Source of the DNA: Thermoplasmata archaeon
GTDB taxonomy: Archaea; Thermoplasmatota; Thermoplasmata; Thermoplasmatales; Thermoplasmataceae
Assembly: GCA_021847855.1 (NCBI GenBank)
Contig: JAJZOT010000004.1
Coordinates: 1 to 17,568 of the forward strand
Direction of reading: 5' to 3'
DNA: 17,568 bases
In this document: piece after piece, positions 6,502 to 12,040 of the stretch
How positions within the stretch are numbered: position 1 is the first letter of the stretch
Layout: every line of letters begins with the position of its first letter
Program-made: the position numbers and the translations under genes
The notes under the pieces: model-generated
What the model was told of the DNA's origin: nothing
Databases searched by the model: none
What the model saw: the letters and a program-made list of their open reading frames with translations, nothing else

Positions 6502-7842
6502 TTGGCATCTTCATTTTCAAGAACTCTGAAATTCTCTGACGCTGTTTTCATAAATCTGGGTGCCATAATTGGCGCGGGAATATTTGTAATAATCGGGATA
6601 TCGGCTGCTGCTGCGGGACCGGCAGTGCTAATCTCCATCCCACTAGCTGCATTGGTTGCTATTTTTACGGGGATTAGCTTTTCCCAGGTTGCTCGCCATG
6701 TGGATAAGGAAGGTGGGGTATATGAATACGGAAAAGAGGCATTGCATCCATATGCAGGTTTCATAGGCGGAACTTTATGGACTTATGGGAATATTATCGC
6801 CCTGGCCGCAGTTTCCATAAGTTTTGGAGGCTATCTCGACTCGCTGTTTAATTCAAGGTTTCCTGTGATATTCATAGCGGTTGCAATAGTGGTCTCCTTT
6901 GGAGTGTTGAATGCACTTGGCATCAAGAACTCAGCCAAGACATTAAAAATGATAGTTATTGTCAATGTCACGATACTGGTGGTGTTCACCGTTATAGGCC
7001 TTCTATTTTTCCATCCCTCACACCTGAACAACTTCTTTGCAAAAGGTGATTATGGCGTTATTTCGGGTGCAGCAATTATATTTTTTGCTTTTTCAGGTTT
7101 CTCAAGGGTTACAACCGTATCCGAAGAGGTGGTCAACCCTGAAAAGACGATACCCAAGGCGATAATAGTGTCAATATTGATTTCTGCAGTGCTCTATTTT
7201 CTTATCAGTCTTGCTGCCGTCGGGCTGGCCACCCCTGGAACGCTTGCAACATCCACATCCCCTCTTGCTCTTGCCTCTTTGAAAACAGGTCTGTTCTTCC
7301 TGGTGGAAATAGTATCGGTAGGAGCACTCGTTGCAACTTCCGGCGTAATCCTGACAGGCATACTTGGAACCTCAAGGGTGATGTTTGCAATGGGCCGGGA
7401 CCGGGAGATGCCTTCATCGCTGTCAAGGCTTGACAGGTTTTCAACGCCAATTCTGGCAATAATAGTTTCCGTCCTCCTAGCAGTAGCAATGATGCCACTG
7501 GCATCCTTCGGAACTATAGTGGAAGCATCAAACACCTGCGTCCTGTCTGCATACTTTATTATTAACATAGCAGCCATAAAAACTCATATGAAATACATGA
7601 ATGTAAACAGAACAGGCGGCTCCAGTGGCGGATTCGATAAATTTTACCTGATCCCCGTTGCCGGAATGGTGTCAATATTTATTTTCTTTGTATTTCTGGG
7701 GCTTGAAAGCATCATCATCGCAGGTATTGTGTTCGTGGTAGCATCTTCTTATTACATTTTAAGAGTAAAATTGCAGGGCAGAGGAAGGGTTACACCGTCT
7801 CACAGCAAGGTAAGATTATTCGGAAGATCAAGGGCACCTTGA
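6502..7842 (+). CDS. APC-superfamily amino acid permease
   Basis: A 446-residue integral membrane transporter with about 12 hydrophobic helices. The first helix carries the unwound substrate-binding motif GAIIGAGIF (20-28), and the segment following the sixth helix has the family signature FFAFSGFSRVTTVSEEVVNP (194-213), then EKTIPKAI. This matches APC/AAT-type amino acid:cation symporters; substrate specificity is not readable. The C terminus is short, basic and cytoplasmic (RVKLQGRGRV... GRSRAP). The start is the first possible codon, TTG at 6502, since an in-frame TAG lies at 6484-6486; the strong AAGGTGAT upstream has an odd 17-nt spacing. The gene is divergent from the protease pair. An amino acid importer beside a secreted acid protease is a sensible peptidolytic context, though this is only positional evidence. 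Confidence 0.9.
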   Translation: MASSFSRTLKFSDAVFINLGAIIGAGIFVIIGISAAAAGPAVLISIPLAALVAIFTGISFSQVARHVDKEGGVYEYGKEALHPYAGFIGGTLWTYGNIIALAAVSISFGGYLDSLFNSRFPVIFIAVAIVVSFGVLNALGIKNSAKTLKMIVIVNVTILVVFTVIGLLFFHPSHLNNFFAKGDYGVISGAAIIFFAFSGFSRVTTVSEEVVNPEKTIPKAIIVSILISAVLYFLISLAAVGLATPGTLATSTSPLALASLKTGLFFLVEIVSVGALVATSGVILTGILGTSRVMFAMGRDREMPSSLSRLDRFSTPILAIIVSVLLAVAMMPLASFGTIVEASNTCVLSAYFIINIAAIKTHMKYMNVNRTGGSSGGFDKFYLIPVAGMVSIFIFFVFLGLESIIIAGIVFVVASSYYILRVKLQGRGRVTPSHSKVRLFGRSRAP

Positions 7843-7917
7843 TTTTTATCTACCAGCAGGATGATCCTTACAGAAATTTGCTACATTAATAAGGATTCAT
7901 TACAATTTAATATCCTT
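7843..7917. terminator. T-run and weak inverted repeat between convergent genes
   Basis: TTTTTA directly follows the permease stop. Further on, AAGGAT (7891-7896) and ATCCTT (7912-7917) could form a 6-bp stem around a 15-base A/T-rich loop. The permease and the 177-residue gene converge here, so termination on both strands is needed; the stem is too weak to be sure. Confidence 0.3.
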
Positions 7918-7948
7918 GCATCATAAGGCTCTGTATTCACAGTACCAA

Positions 7949-8482
7949 TTACAGGAATGACTTTTTCCAGTTTATAAGATCCTCATTATTGAGCGATCTG
8001 ATTTCAAGGGATTCGAGTATGTCAGTTACCAAATCATCGTCAAAGAAATTCTCGTACATTTTATCCATACTGTGTTTATACAGTGAATTCTGGGCGGATC
8101 TCAACGCACTGGTGACCATTGCCGCTGCTAGTTTTCCTGACTCTTGGGATTCCTCTTTTATATCGGAGGAAAATGTTTTTCCCAGGTCTTGCTTTCTGAG
8201 ATCTATAAGAAAGTCCTGTACTGCTTTCTCAAGCAATTTGTTGTGTTCTTCGGCCAAAATTATTCTGACCTTGTAGGCTGGGTTGAATTCTATTTTATCA
8301 TCTGTTACTTTGAACCAGTTTATGGCGTCTTTTCTAAAGAAGACGTCTGCCAAAGCCTTTGCAAATTCCTTTGGCTTGGAGAGATCAATCTTATCCGTTA
8401 AGTCATAAGTGACAAGGTCTCCATGCTCTGAAACCTTTCGCAAATTCTCGATTGTAGTTTCAATATTATTCTGGTCTGCCAT
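7949..8482 (-). CDS. hypothetical 177-residue acidic cytoplasmic protein
   Basis: No family recognised. The sequence is highly charged and mostly helical by eye, with an N-terminal segment (MADQNNIETTIENLRKVSEH), a beta-like middle (INWFKVTDDKIEFNPAYKVR) and a long helical region including IILAEEHNKLLEKAVQDFLI. The C terminus is acidic (ENFFDDDLVTDILESLEIRS). There is no signal peptide, membrane segment, cysteine or zinc motif. The ATG at 8482 is supported by an A/T-rich TATA-like box about 26 bases upstream and by the absence of a Shine-Dalgarno sequence, so a leaderless mRNA is likely. Just upstream of that box are two copies of AGGGATAATT 11 bases apart, suggesting control by a DNA-binding regulator. 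It converges with the permease and is the last clearly non-mobile gene before the accessory zone. Confidence 0.65.
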   Translation of the reverse strand: MADQNNIETTIENLRKVSEHGDLVTYDLTDKIDLSKPKEFAKALADVFFRKDAINWFKVTDDKIEFNPAYKVRIILAEEHNKLLEKAVQDFLIDLRKQDLGKTFSSDIKEESQESGKLAAAMVTSALRSAQNSLYKHSMDKMYENFFDDDLVTDILESLEIRSLNNEDLINWKKSFL

Positions 8483-8502
8483 ATTTGTTAATTAAAATCT
8501 GG

Positions 8503-8512
8503 ATTATTAATT
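8503..8512 (-). promoter_or_regulatory. TATA-like box of the 177-residue gene
   Basis: On the minus strand AATTAATAAT is centred about 26 bases before the ATG at 8482, the spacing expected for a leaderless transcript. Confidence 0.5.
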
Positions 8513-8529
8513 ATCCCTGAATTATCCCT
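8509..8529 (-). repeat. tandem AGGGATAATT direct repeat (11-bp period) at a promoter
   Basis: On the minus strand AGGGATAATT occurs at 8529-8520 and again at 8518-8509, so the copies start exactly 11 bases apart, about one helical turn. They lie immediately upstream of and touching the TATA box, where archaeal activators and BRE contacts sit. Confidence 0.5.
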
Positions 8530-8641
8530 TTTCTTCAGTTAATAATCTTGATATTTAGCTAAGGATATTATGGCAACCTTACCAGATGAAAAATATTCTA
8601 ATAAAGAAGTCAGTGCAGGGGTTTGAAACAGCTACAGGTGA

Positions 8642-8842
8642 CCACATAACACTGGATATCCAACAGCCATTCCTGAATTTATAACCTTTAAACTTGGTAA
8701 GGAGCGATATTCTTTAGGGGAGAAGAATAGAGGAATATGGGATGATCGAACGACGCATTTATCAATGTATTCTGATAGTGATATCATACGACGGATGTTC
8801 GAATACATGACTGAAATGAATAAGCGGGACTATACTGATTGA
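8642..8842 (+). pseudogene. possible protein-gene relic between the 177-residue gene and vapC
   Basis: A frame open for 66 codons without a proper start, ending at TGA 8840-8842, reads like a genuine C-terminus: IPEFITFKLGKERYSLGEKN, then RGIWDDRTTHLSMYSDSDII and RRMFEYMTEMNKRDYTD. The end resembles the C-terminal part of TrmB-like or HTH regulators, but I cannot assign it. A short frame starting at ATG 8586 (MKNILIKKSVQGFETATGDH...) overlaps it in a different phase and may be another shifted piece of the same gene. Treat as a decayed gene of unknown kind. Confidence 0.3.
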
Positions 8843-8978
8843 TAAAAAAGTAAACTCAAAACCTTTCAAAATTGGCCCTTCAACGCACATAAACTACTTT
8901 CAATAGGGAAAGCAATTGGCTGGGTTTGATCAACCACATTGGTGTAAAATACTTTGAGCAAACAACTCATTTTATGAA
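8843..8978. other. non-coding gap before vapC
   Basis: A/T-rich sequence downstream of the minus-strand vapC stop. Nothing beyond a weak GAG-TTGTTTG-CTC stem followed by TATTTT on the minus strand, which could help end vapBC transcription. Confidence 0.3.
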
Positions 8979-9470
8979 TCATGCGAAATACATTACTTTG
9001 ATTCCTGCAGCGCGGTATATTTCCGATTTGTGAATTTCGAATTCCCTGTCTCTAGTTATTAATTCAATATCCGCTTTTGTTGACTCCATCATTGCGTGAG
9101 CGTAAGAGAGGTGAAGTAAATCCAGTGTCCTCATTGGAATATCTCTTGAGAGTTCAACTGCGAACAACATAATGTTGCCGCAATTCCCAATAGGCATTTC
9201 AACCCGAGTTTGTTGCACTGGAAGAAACAGGAGATCAAACTTCTGGAGAATATATAGAATCACGGCGTATGAACTGGATGCTCGGTCTCCAGAAAGTTCA
9301 TTCATGAGATTTACAAAATTCTTATTTCTTGACAGAGCTGAGCTTAGCTCAGTGATCACTAGCTCTGAAACTACTTTTTCCCGTTTACGCAGCAATTCAA
9401 TCGAACCAATGGTGGATGGATCCGCCGGATCAAGTGCAGAGACAATTACACTCGTGTCAATATATTTCAA
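8979..9470 (-). CDS. vapC: VapC-family PIN-domain ribonuclease toxin (module 1)
   Basis: A 163-residue PIN domain with the four acidic residues in order: Asp5 (YIDTSVIV), Glu41 (ELSSALSR), Asp117 (RTLDLLHLSYA) and Asp141 (ITRDREFE). PIN toxins are Mg/Mn-dependent RNases that usually cut tRNA or rRNA and are held inactive by the partner antitoxin. At 163 residues it is longer than the usual 130-140; the extra length is in the middle (about 75-110). The start is TTG at 9470, overlapping the vapB stop as TTGA, so toxin translation is coupled to antitoxin translation. The alternative reading without TTG would cut off the first catalytic aspartate. It is the downstream gene of a two-gene operon on the minus strand, next to the tRNA-Thr gene. 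Confidence 0.87.
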   Translation of the reverse strand: MKYIDTSVIVSALDPADPSTIGSIELLRKREKVVSELVITELSSALSRNKNFVNLMNELSGDRASSSYAVILYILQKFDLLFLPVQQTRVEMPIGNCGNIMLFAVELSRDIPMRTLDLLHLSYAHAMMESTKADIELITRDREFEIHKSEIYRAAGIKVMYFA

Positions 9471-9730
9471 GTGAATCTGTCTCTGTTAACCAGAAGATCT
9501 TTGAGGCCATCTGACAATTCGATGGGTGGCCTTCCGGTAGTTTTCTCCATGGACTTAAGTTTCTCAACTTTTTCGGAGACCTCTGGAAATTTTGAAGCAG
9601 CTGTTATTCCTGCTGACAAAATATACCTGATCGCATCACTCTTTGTCCTGAAAAGGCCTGATCTAAGCATTCGATTGACAAACTTAGAGGTCTCTTCATC
9701 AACTCTGATCTGTATTGTCTCTTTTGCCAT
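9467..9730 (-). CDS. vapB: VapB-type ribbon-helix-helix antitoxin (module 1)
   Basis: An 87-residue protein that begins with a short strand and two helices typical of ribbon-helix-helix DNA binders (ETIQIRVDEETSKFVNRMLR, then SGLFRTKSDAIRYILSAGI). The rest is a charged tail that would wrap the toxin. I place the start at ATG 9730 rather than at the upstream ATG 9766: homology begins at MAKETIQIRV, and a TATA box at 9753-9762 is about 26 bases before it, giving a leaderless mRNA. The upstream reading (MLNKLHYHYVIV) would translate the promoter itself. The stop overlaps vapC. Expected to repress its own promoter through the GTAAT repeats between TATA box and start. Confidence 0.85.
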   Translation of the reverse strand: MAKETIQIRVDEETSKFVNRMLRSGLFRTKSDAIRYILSAGITAASKFPEVSEKVEKLKSMEKTTGRPPIELSDGLKDLLVNRDRFT

Positions 9731-9734
9731 TACA

Positions 9735-9755
9735 ATTACGTAATGGTAATGTAAT
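9735..9755 (-). promoter_or_regulatory. candidate VapB1 operator (ATTACGTAAT plus GTAAT repeats)
   Basis: ATTACGTAAT (9735-9744) is a perfect 10-bp palindrome, and GTAAT recurs at 9740, 9746 and 9751. The cluster sits exactly between the TATA box and the vapB start, the usual place for autorepression by a ribbon-helix-helix antitoxin dimer array. Confidence 0.5.
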
Positions 9756-9762
9756 TTATTAA
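9753..9762 (-). promoter_or_regulatory. TATA box of vapBC module 1
   Basis: TTAATAAATT on the minus strand, centred about 26 bases upstream of the ATG at 9730. Confidence 0.55.
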
Positions 9763-9857
9763 GCATTTCGGTTCAGGCCCATTCAACGCTGGCGGCCTAG
9801 AACTATGTTTAAACAAAACAAGATCATGACATTCCATGAAGAAAGCTGAGAGAAGGA

Positions 9858-9930
9858 AGCCACTGGAGGGTATCGATCCCCCGACCTGCTGATTACAAGT
9901 CAGCTGCTCTACCAACTGAGCTACAGTGGC
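9858..9930 (-). tRNA. tRNA-Thr (anticodon UGU)
   Basis: A complete 73-nt cloverleaf on the minus strand: acceptor GCCACTG/CAGTGGC (7 perfect pairs), D-arm GCTC-AGTTGGTA-GAGC, anticodon stem GCTGA/TCAGC with loop CTTGTAA (anticodon UGU at 9895-9897, reads ACA), variable AGGTC, T-stem GGGGG/CCCTC with one G-U pair. The discriminator is U73 and CCA is not encoded; U73 is usual for archaeal tRNA-Thr. No intron. The T-loop reads AUCGAUA rather than UUCRAAN-like, so position 54 is A. It sits between two toxin-antitoxin modules in a region full of decayed elements; I found no duplicated tRNA 3' end marking an integration. Confidence 0.95.
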
Positions 9931-9944
9931 AAGGTTTCTTAATA

Positions 9945-10100
9945 TTAAACCGGTAAGTATTTGTTAAGTTTAATCGTTTTGATCTGTTTCAAGAAAAGAA
10001 GTTCAACATGATATGCCACAAATTTACGAGGAACGTAAAGTCTAGAATCTGGTGTAATCCTAAGGACACCCTTTGCATGAACATGCACTTGCAGGATCAT
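9945..10100 (-). CDS. possible 51-residue protein just upstream of the tRNA
   Basis: An ATG-started minus-strand frame ending 15 bases before the tRNA-Thr 5' end. It reads MILQVHVHAKGVLRITPDSR, then LYVPRKFVAYHVELLFLKQI and a Lys-rich tail ending in LPV. The beginning resembles a beta-hairpin with an AKG-x-L-x-I-x-P pattern, but no family is recognised. There is no clear TATA box at the right spacing. It could be a fragment of an older gene or a chance frame. If real, it would run into the tRNA promoter. Confidence 0.25.
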   Translation of the reverse strand: MILQVHVHAKGVLRITPDSRLYVPRKFVAYHVELLFLKQIKTIKLNKYLPV

Positions 10101-10437
10101 GGCATTTTATTCCTTAACTTGAGATTTGTAGACTGAACCGTTACGAATCCAACTGGTTACTTGAGGGTTCGTTAATTGCAAATATTCCGGTCTCTCTTAA
10201 AGCAGGTGAAGGTTGTCGAGCTAGATTAAAGGGGTTGGGTTTGGGTCCGATTAACTTTTGCACACATTTCTTAATTGTCCGTCAAACAAATATGAGGCCA
10301 CACCGAGTTATTGGGACGAAAGAAAAATAGAGTGAAAATTTTGTCTTTTTGAATTTGGAAAGTATCTTTCCCCCAAATAGCTGTTTTAAGATTTTCCCTT
10401 TAAGATAGCACCACTGATTTTATGTACACCAAAAAGT
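10101..10437. other. gene-free stretch, no convincing content
   Basis: No assignable gene. A plus-strand frame at about 10119-10331 stays open for about 70 codons (ends PHRVIGTKEK) but lacks a standard start, and its composition does not match a known family. No tRNA-like fold, terminator or long repeat was seen. Probably decayed DNA between the tRNA and the MazEF-like module. Confidence 0.3.
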
Positions 10438-10450
10438 ATGTATATTTAAT
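10438..10450 (+). promoter_or_regulatory. TATA box of the mazEF-like module
   Basis: ATGTATATTTAAT on the plus strand; the TATATTTA core lies about 20-24 bases before the GTG start at 10465, close to the leaderless spacing. Confidence 0.5.
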
Positions 10451-10466
10451 ACACATAATTATGTGT
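10451..10466 (+). promoter_or_regulatory. perfect 16-bp palindrome, candidate MazE operator
   Basis: ACACATAATTATGTGT is a perfect 16-base palindrome that begins right after the TATA box and runs into the GTG start codon (10465-10467). A repressor bound here would block the transcription start; if transcribed from upstream, it could fold as a hairpin masking the start. Confidence 0.6.
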
Positions 10467-10689
10467 GGCAACTCAAAGACTAAATGTAACTTTGCCTGAT
10501 GATGTATCAAAAATCTTAAAAACCAAGAAGAATAAATCTGAATATTTGGCTGAAGCAGTCAGGGAAAAAGCCATAAATGACAAAAAGAAAGAGATTTTAG
10601 AGAAAGCCAGGAAGCTAAAACATTTTTATGAGACTGATGATGACCTTAATGCCCTAAATTCTCTTGATTCCCAGGACTTTGTTGATTGA
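10465..10689 (+). CDS. MazE-like (ribbon-helix-helix) antitoxin
   Basis: A 74-residue protein beginning with a short strand, TQRLNVTLPDDVSKIL, then NKSEYLAEAVREKA: the strand-helix-helix pattern of CopG/RHH antitoxins. A long Lys/Glu-rich helix and an acidic tail (ETDDDLNALNSLDSQDFVD) follow and would bind the toxin. The start is GTG at 10465. An ATG at 10461 is out of frame. It precedes the PemK/MazF-type toxin by 9 bp and its stop codon is part of that gene's Shine-Dalgarno sequence. Many archaeal and bacterial MazF toxins are paired with RHH rather than AbrB-type antitoxins, so the pairing is normal. Autoregulation through the palindrome at 10451-10466 is likely. Confidence 0.8.
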   Translation: MATQRLNVTLPDDVSKILKTKKNKSEYLAEAVREKAINDKKKEILEKARKLKHFYETDDDLNALNSLDSQDFVD

Positions 10690-10693
10690 GGGA
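10688..10693 (+). promoter_or_regulatory. ribosome binding site of the MazF-like toxin
   Basis: GAGGGA overlaps the antitoxin stop codon (TGA 10687-10689) and lies 5 bases before the ATG at 10699, so toxin synthesis probably depends on ribosomes finishing the antitoxin. Confidence 0.55.
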
Positions 10694-10698
10694 TTTAG

Positions 10699-11040
10699 AT
10701 GAATCAAAGAGATATTTGGTTGGTAAACCTCTCGCCAACCGTCGGAGCAGAGATCACCAAAACCAGGCCATGTGTAATAGTAAGCAGCAACGAAACTGGT
10801 ATTTTGCCACTGAAGGTCGTTGCCCCTATAACAGATTACAAACCTCATTATGATTCAGTTCCCTGGATTGTGGAGTTGTATCCAGACGGTGTAAACAACT
10901 TATCAAAGAGGTCAGTTGTGGATTTGTTTCAATTGAGGTCAGTATCGCAGATAAGATTAATTAGAAACATAGGAAAAGTGGCGGATGAGGAATTTCAAAA
11001 AATCCTTAACGCCATTAAGATGGTTTTTGGGATTTATTGA
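10699..11040 (+). CDS. MazF/PemK-family mRNA interferase toxin
   Basis: A 113-residue toxin with the MazF/PemK barrel signature: QRDIWLVNLSPTVGAEITKT, RPCVIVSS, VVAPIT and FQLRSVSQIRLIRNIGKV. Arg23 in KTRPC and Thr45 in APIT correspond to the catalytic Arg/Thr pair of the family. MazF toxins are ribosome-independent endoribonucleases cutting short RNA motifs; the motif cannot be predicted. The length is normal and the frame intact, so the toxin looks functional. The ATG is preceded by GAGGGA that overlaps the antitoxin stop. Its 3' end is immediately followed by decayed transposase DNA, with no clear terminator. Confidence 0.9.
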   Translation: MNQRDIWLVNLSPTVGAEITKTRPCVIVSSNETGILPLKVVAPITDYKPHYDSVPWIVELYPDGVNNLSKRSVVDLFQLRSVSQIRLIRNIGKVADEEFQKILNAIKMVFGIY

Positions 11041-11147
11041 TTCTGTGTATTCCAAAGAAATCCAATTTGATATTTTGCGCCAGATTAACTTTTGGAAGCA
11101 AGTATTCTTTGAGATTAAATCTCTGTTGCCATCAACCTTCCACAGCA

Positions 11148-11627
11148 CATAAAAACCATGATCTTATAGCAGAAAGCAAGGTAACATACAGGGAGATAGT
11201 GAGGATGGGATGGGCCACCAAACCGGATCAAAAAAGGCAGTCAGATATCATGTATATCAGGATTCATGGGAGATTCCCTAATCTTCGTGTTTTCAAGGAT
11301 GAATATTCCAGGTACATAGTACATCCTTCTTTATTGAATCAATGGATGCTGGATCAGTGAGCATCGAAGAGCATGTAGCAATCGAGATCCTTAGAAAAGA
11401 TTCCCTTACATCGTCTGTACTGAGAAAGATAATGGATCTGCTTTCATAACTCTTGAATTCTTTCTATTTTTAAGGAAAATAGGCTTAAACACAGCAGGAT
11501 ACATCCACATACATAAACTCAGAAAGCCTTGATTGAAAGGGCAAACGAAAAAGTCAGGGAGGAAACAGACGCACATGTAATGCTGAATTATCAGGATGCT
11601 GTCAATGGTAACTGGTCAGTCCCTCAA
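11148..11627 (+). pseudogene. decayed DDE (rve integrase-type) transposase
   Basis: An insertion-sequence transposase broken into several frames. First frame, to about 11357: WATKPDQKRQSDIMYIRIHG, then RFPNLRVFKDEYSRYIVHPS, the classic integrase-core start. Second frame, from 11342 to 11449: MDAGSVSIEEHVAIEILRKD. Third frame, 11428-11532: DNGSAFITLEFFLFLRKIGL. Back in the first frame from 11526: ALIERANEKVREET and NYQDAVNGNW. The catalytic codons are still readable: Asp at 11244, Asp at 11428 and Glu at 11535, about 61 and 35 codons apart, the normal DDE spacing. Closest in style to IS3/IS481-type rve transposases. The N-terminal HTH region is absent or unreadable and no terminal inverted repeats were found. 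Confidence 0.8.
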
Positions 11628-11856
11628 CTCGTAACACTTTTAGGGAACAGGTCCGGTTCGATGCCCAGCAGTTCCGCGAGATCACGAACCTTCTTAGGTA
11701 TCTCCGCCACAAGGGATCTTTCACCAACATCGGTGAGATATATCTTTGATAACTGGAGGATAACACACTTCACGCTCACCCTGTCGTTGATACCCCTTCA
11801 CAACTTTTCCGATTGTCTGATCCGGGATGTAATGGTAGTATCCACCAGTATTATAA
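11624..11856 (-). pseudogene. possible minus-strand gene relic in two frames
   Basis: The minus strand reads more like protein than the plus-strand frame across the same bases. One piece (from about 11850) is YYHYIPDQTIGKVVKGYQRQ followed by GEREVCYPPVIKD. After a one-base phase change near 11750 comes IYLTDVGERSLVAEIPKKVR, then DLAELLGIEPDLFPKS and a TGA at 11624. The pieces join at a matching K-(D)-I. Family unknown. It abuts the end of the DDE relic and may mark an older gene into which the element inserted. Confidence 0.3.
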
Positions 11857-12003
11857 ATAATCTTTTCCTTTAATCATGAACCAATGAATTATGGAGTTCA
11901 GGTTAATAAAGTCACTCTATTTGTGGAATAATATGTTCGTGAATGAAAATGAACAGTAACTTAAAGTAAAAGGATTGAACTTTTTCAATGTCTTATCCTT
12001 TAA
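11857..12003. other. A/T-rich gap before vapBC module 2
   Basis: No gene recognised. Contains a TTTATAAT-like box on the minus strand at its left edge (about 11849-11856) in front of the minus-strand relic, otherwise nothing clear. Confidence 0.3.
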
Positions 12004-12013
12004 GTTATATACG
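12004..12013 (+). promoter_or_regulatory. TATA box of vapBC module 2
   Basis: GTTATATACG, centred about 27 bases before the ATG at 12035, which supports that ATG as the start and a leaderless mRNA. Confidence 0.55.
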
Positions 12014-12040
12014 TATATGATATGTATATGTGTCATGACA
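12007..12040 (+). promoter_or_regulatory. candidate VapB2 operators: two palindromes and an 11-bp direct repeat
   Basis: ATATACGTATAT (12007-12018) is a perfect 12-bp palindrome overlapping the TATA box. TGTCATGACA (12031-12040) is a perfect 10-bp palindrome centred on the ATG. Between them GTATATG occurs twice, at 12013 and 12024, exactly 11 bases apart. This is a dense set of sites on one face of the helix, fitting cooperative antitoxin binding. Confidence 0.5.

Noticed and set aside
7194..7577. 127- and 99-residue minus-strand frames inside the permease gene
   Set aside because: Antisense shadows of membrane-helix codons in the permease; composition is atypical and no start signal exists.
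9471..9743. 90- and 100-residue plus-strand frames over vapBC module 1
   Set aside because: Shadows of the overlapping VapB and VapC genes, which have clear family motifs.
9858..9930. tRNA-Thr as an integration (att) site
   Set aside because: I looked for a second copy of the tRNA 3' end (the CAGTGGC side with the T-arm) across the window and found none, and no integrase gene of the tyrosine type is present.
10249..11094. GATTAACTTTTG occurs at 10249-10260 and again at 11083-11094, flanking the mazEF-like module
   Set aside because: A 12-base repeat is expected several times by chance in an A/T-rich window of this size; flanking bases do not match, so it is not supported as an attachment or target-site duplication.
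11529..11873. 114-residue plus-strand frame after the transposase relic
   Set aside because: Only the first part (IERANEKVREET...NYQDAV) is transposase; the rest is low-complexity and looks like the antisense of the minus-strand relic, so it is not a gene.
11975..12034. Extended N-terminus of VapB module 2 (start at 11975)
   Set aside because: The added 20 residues (MNFFNVLSFKLYTYMICICV) overlap the TATA box and operator and are not part of the antitoxin family.
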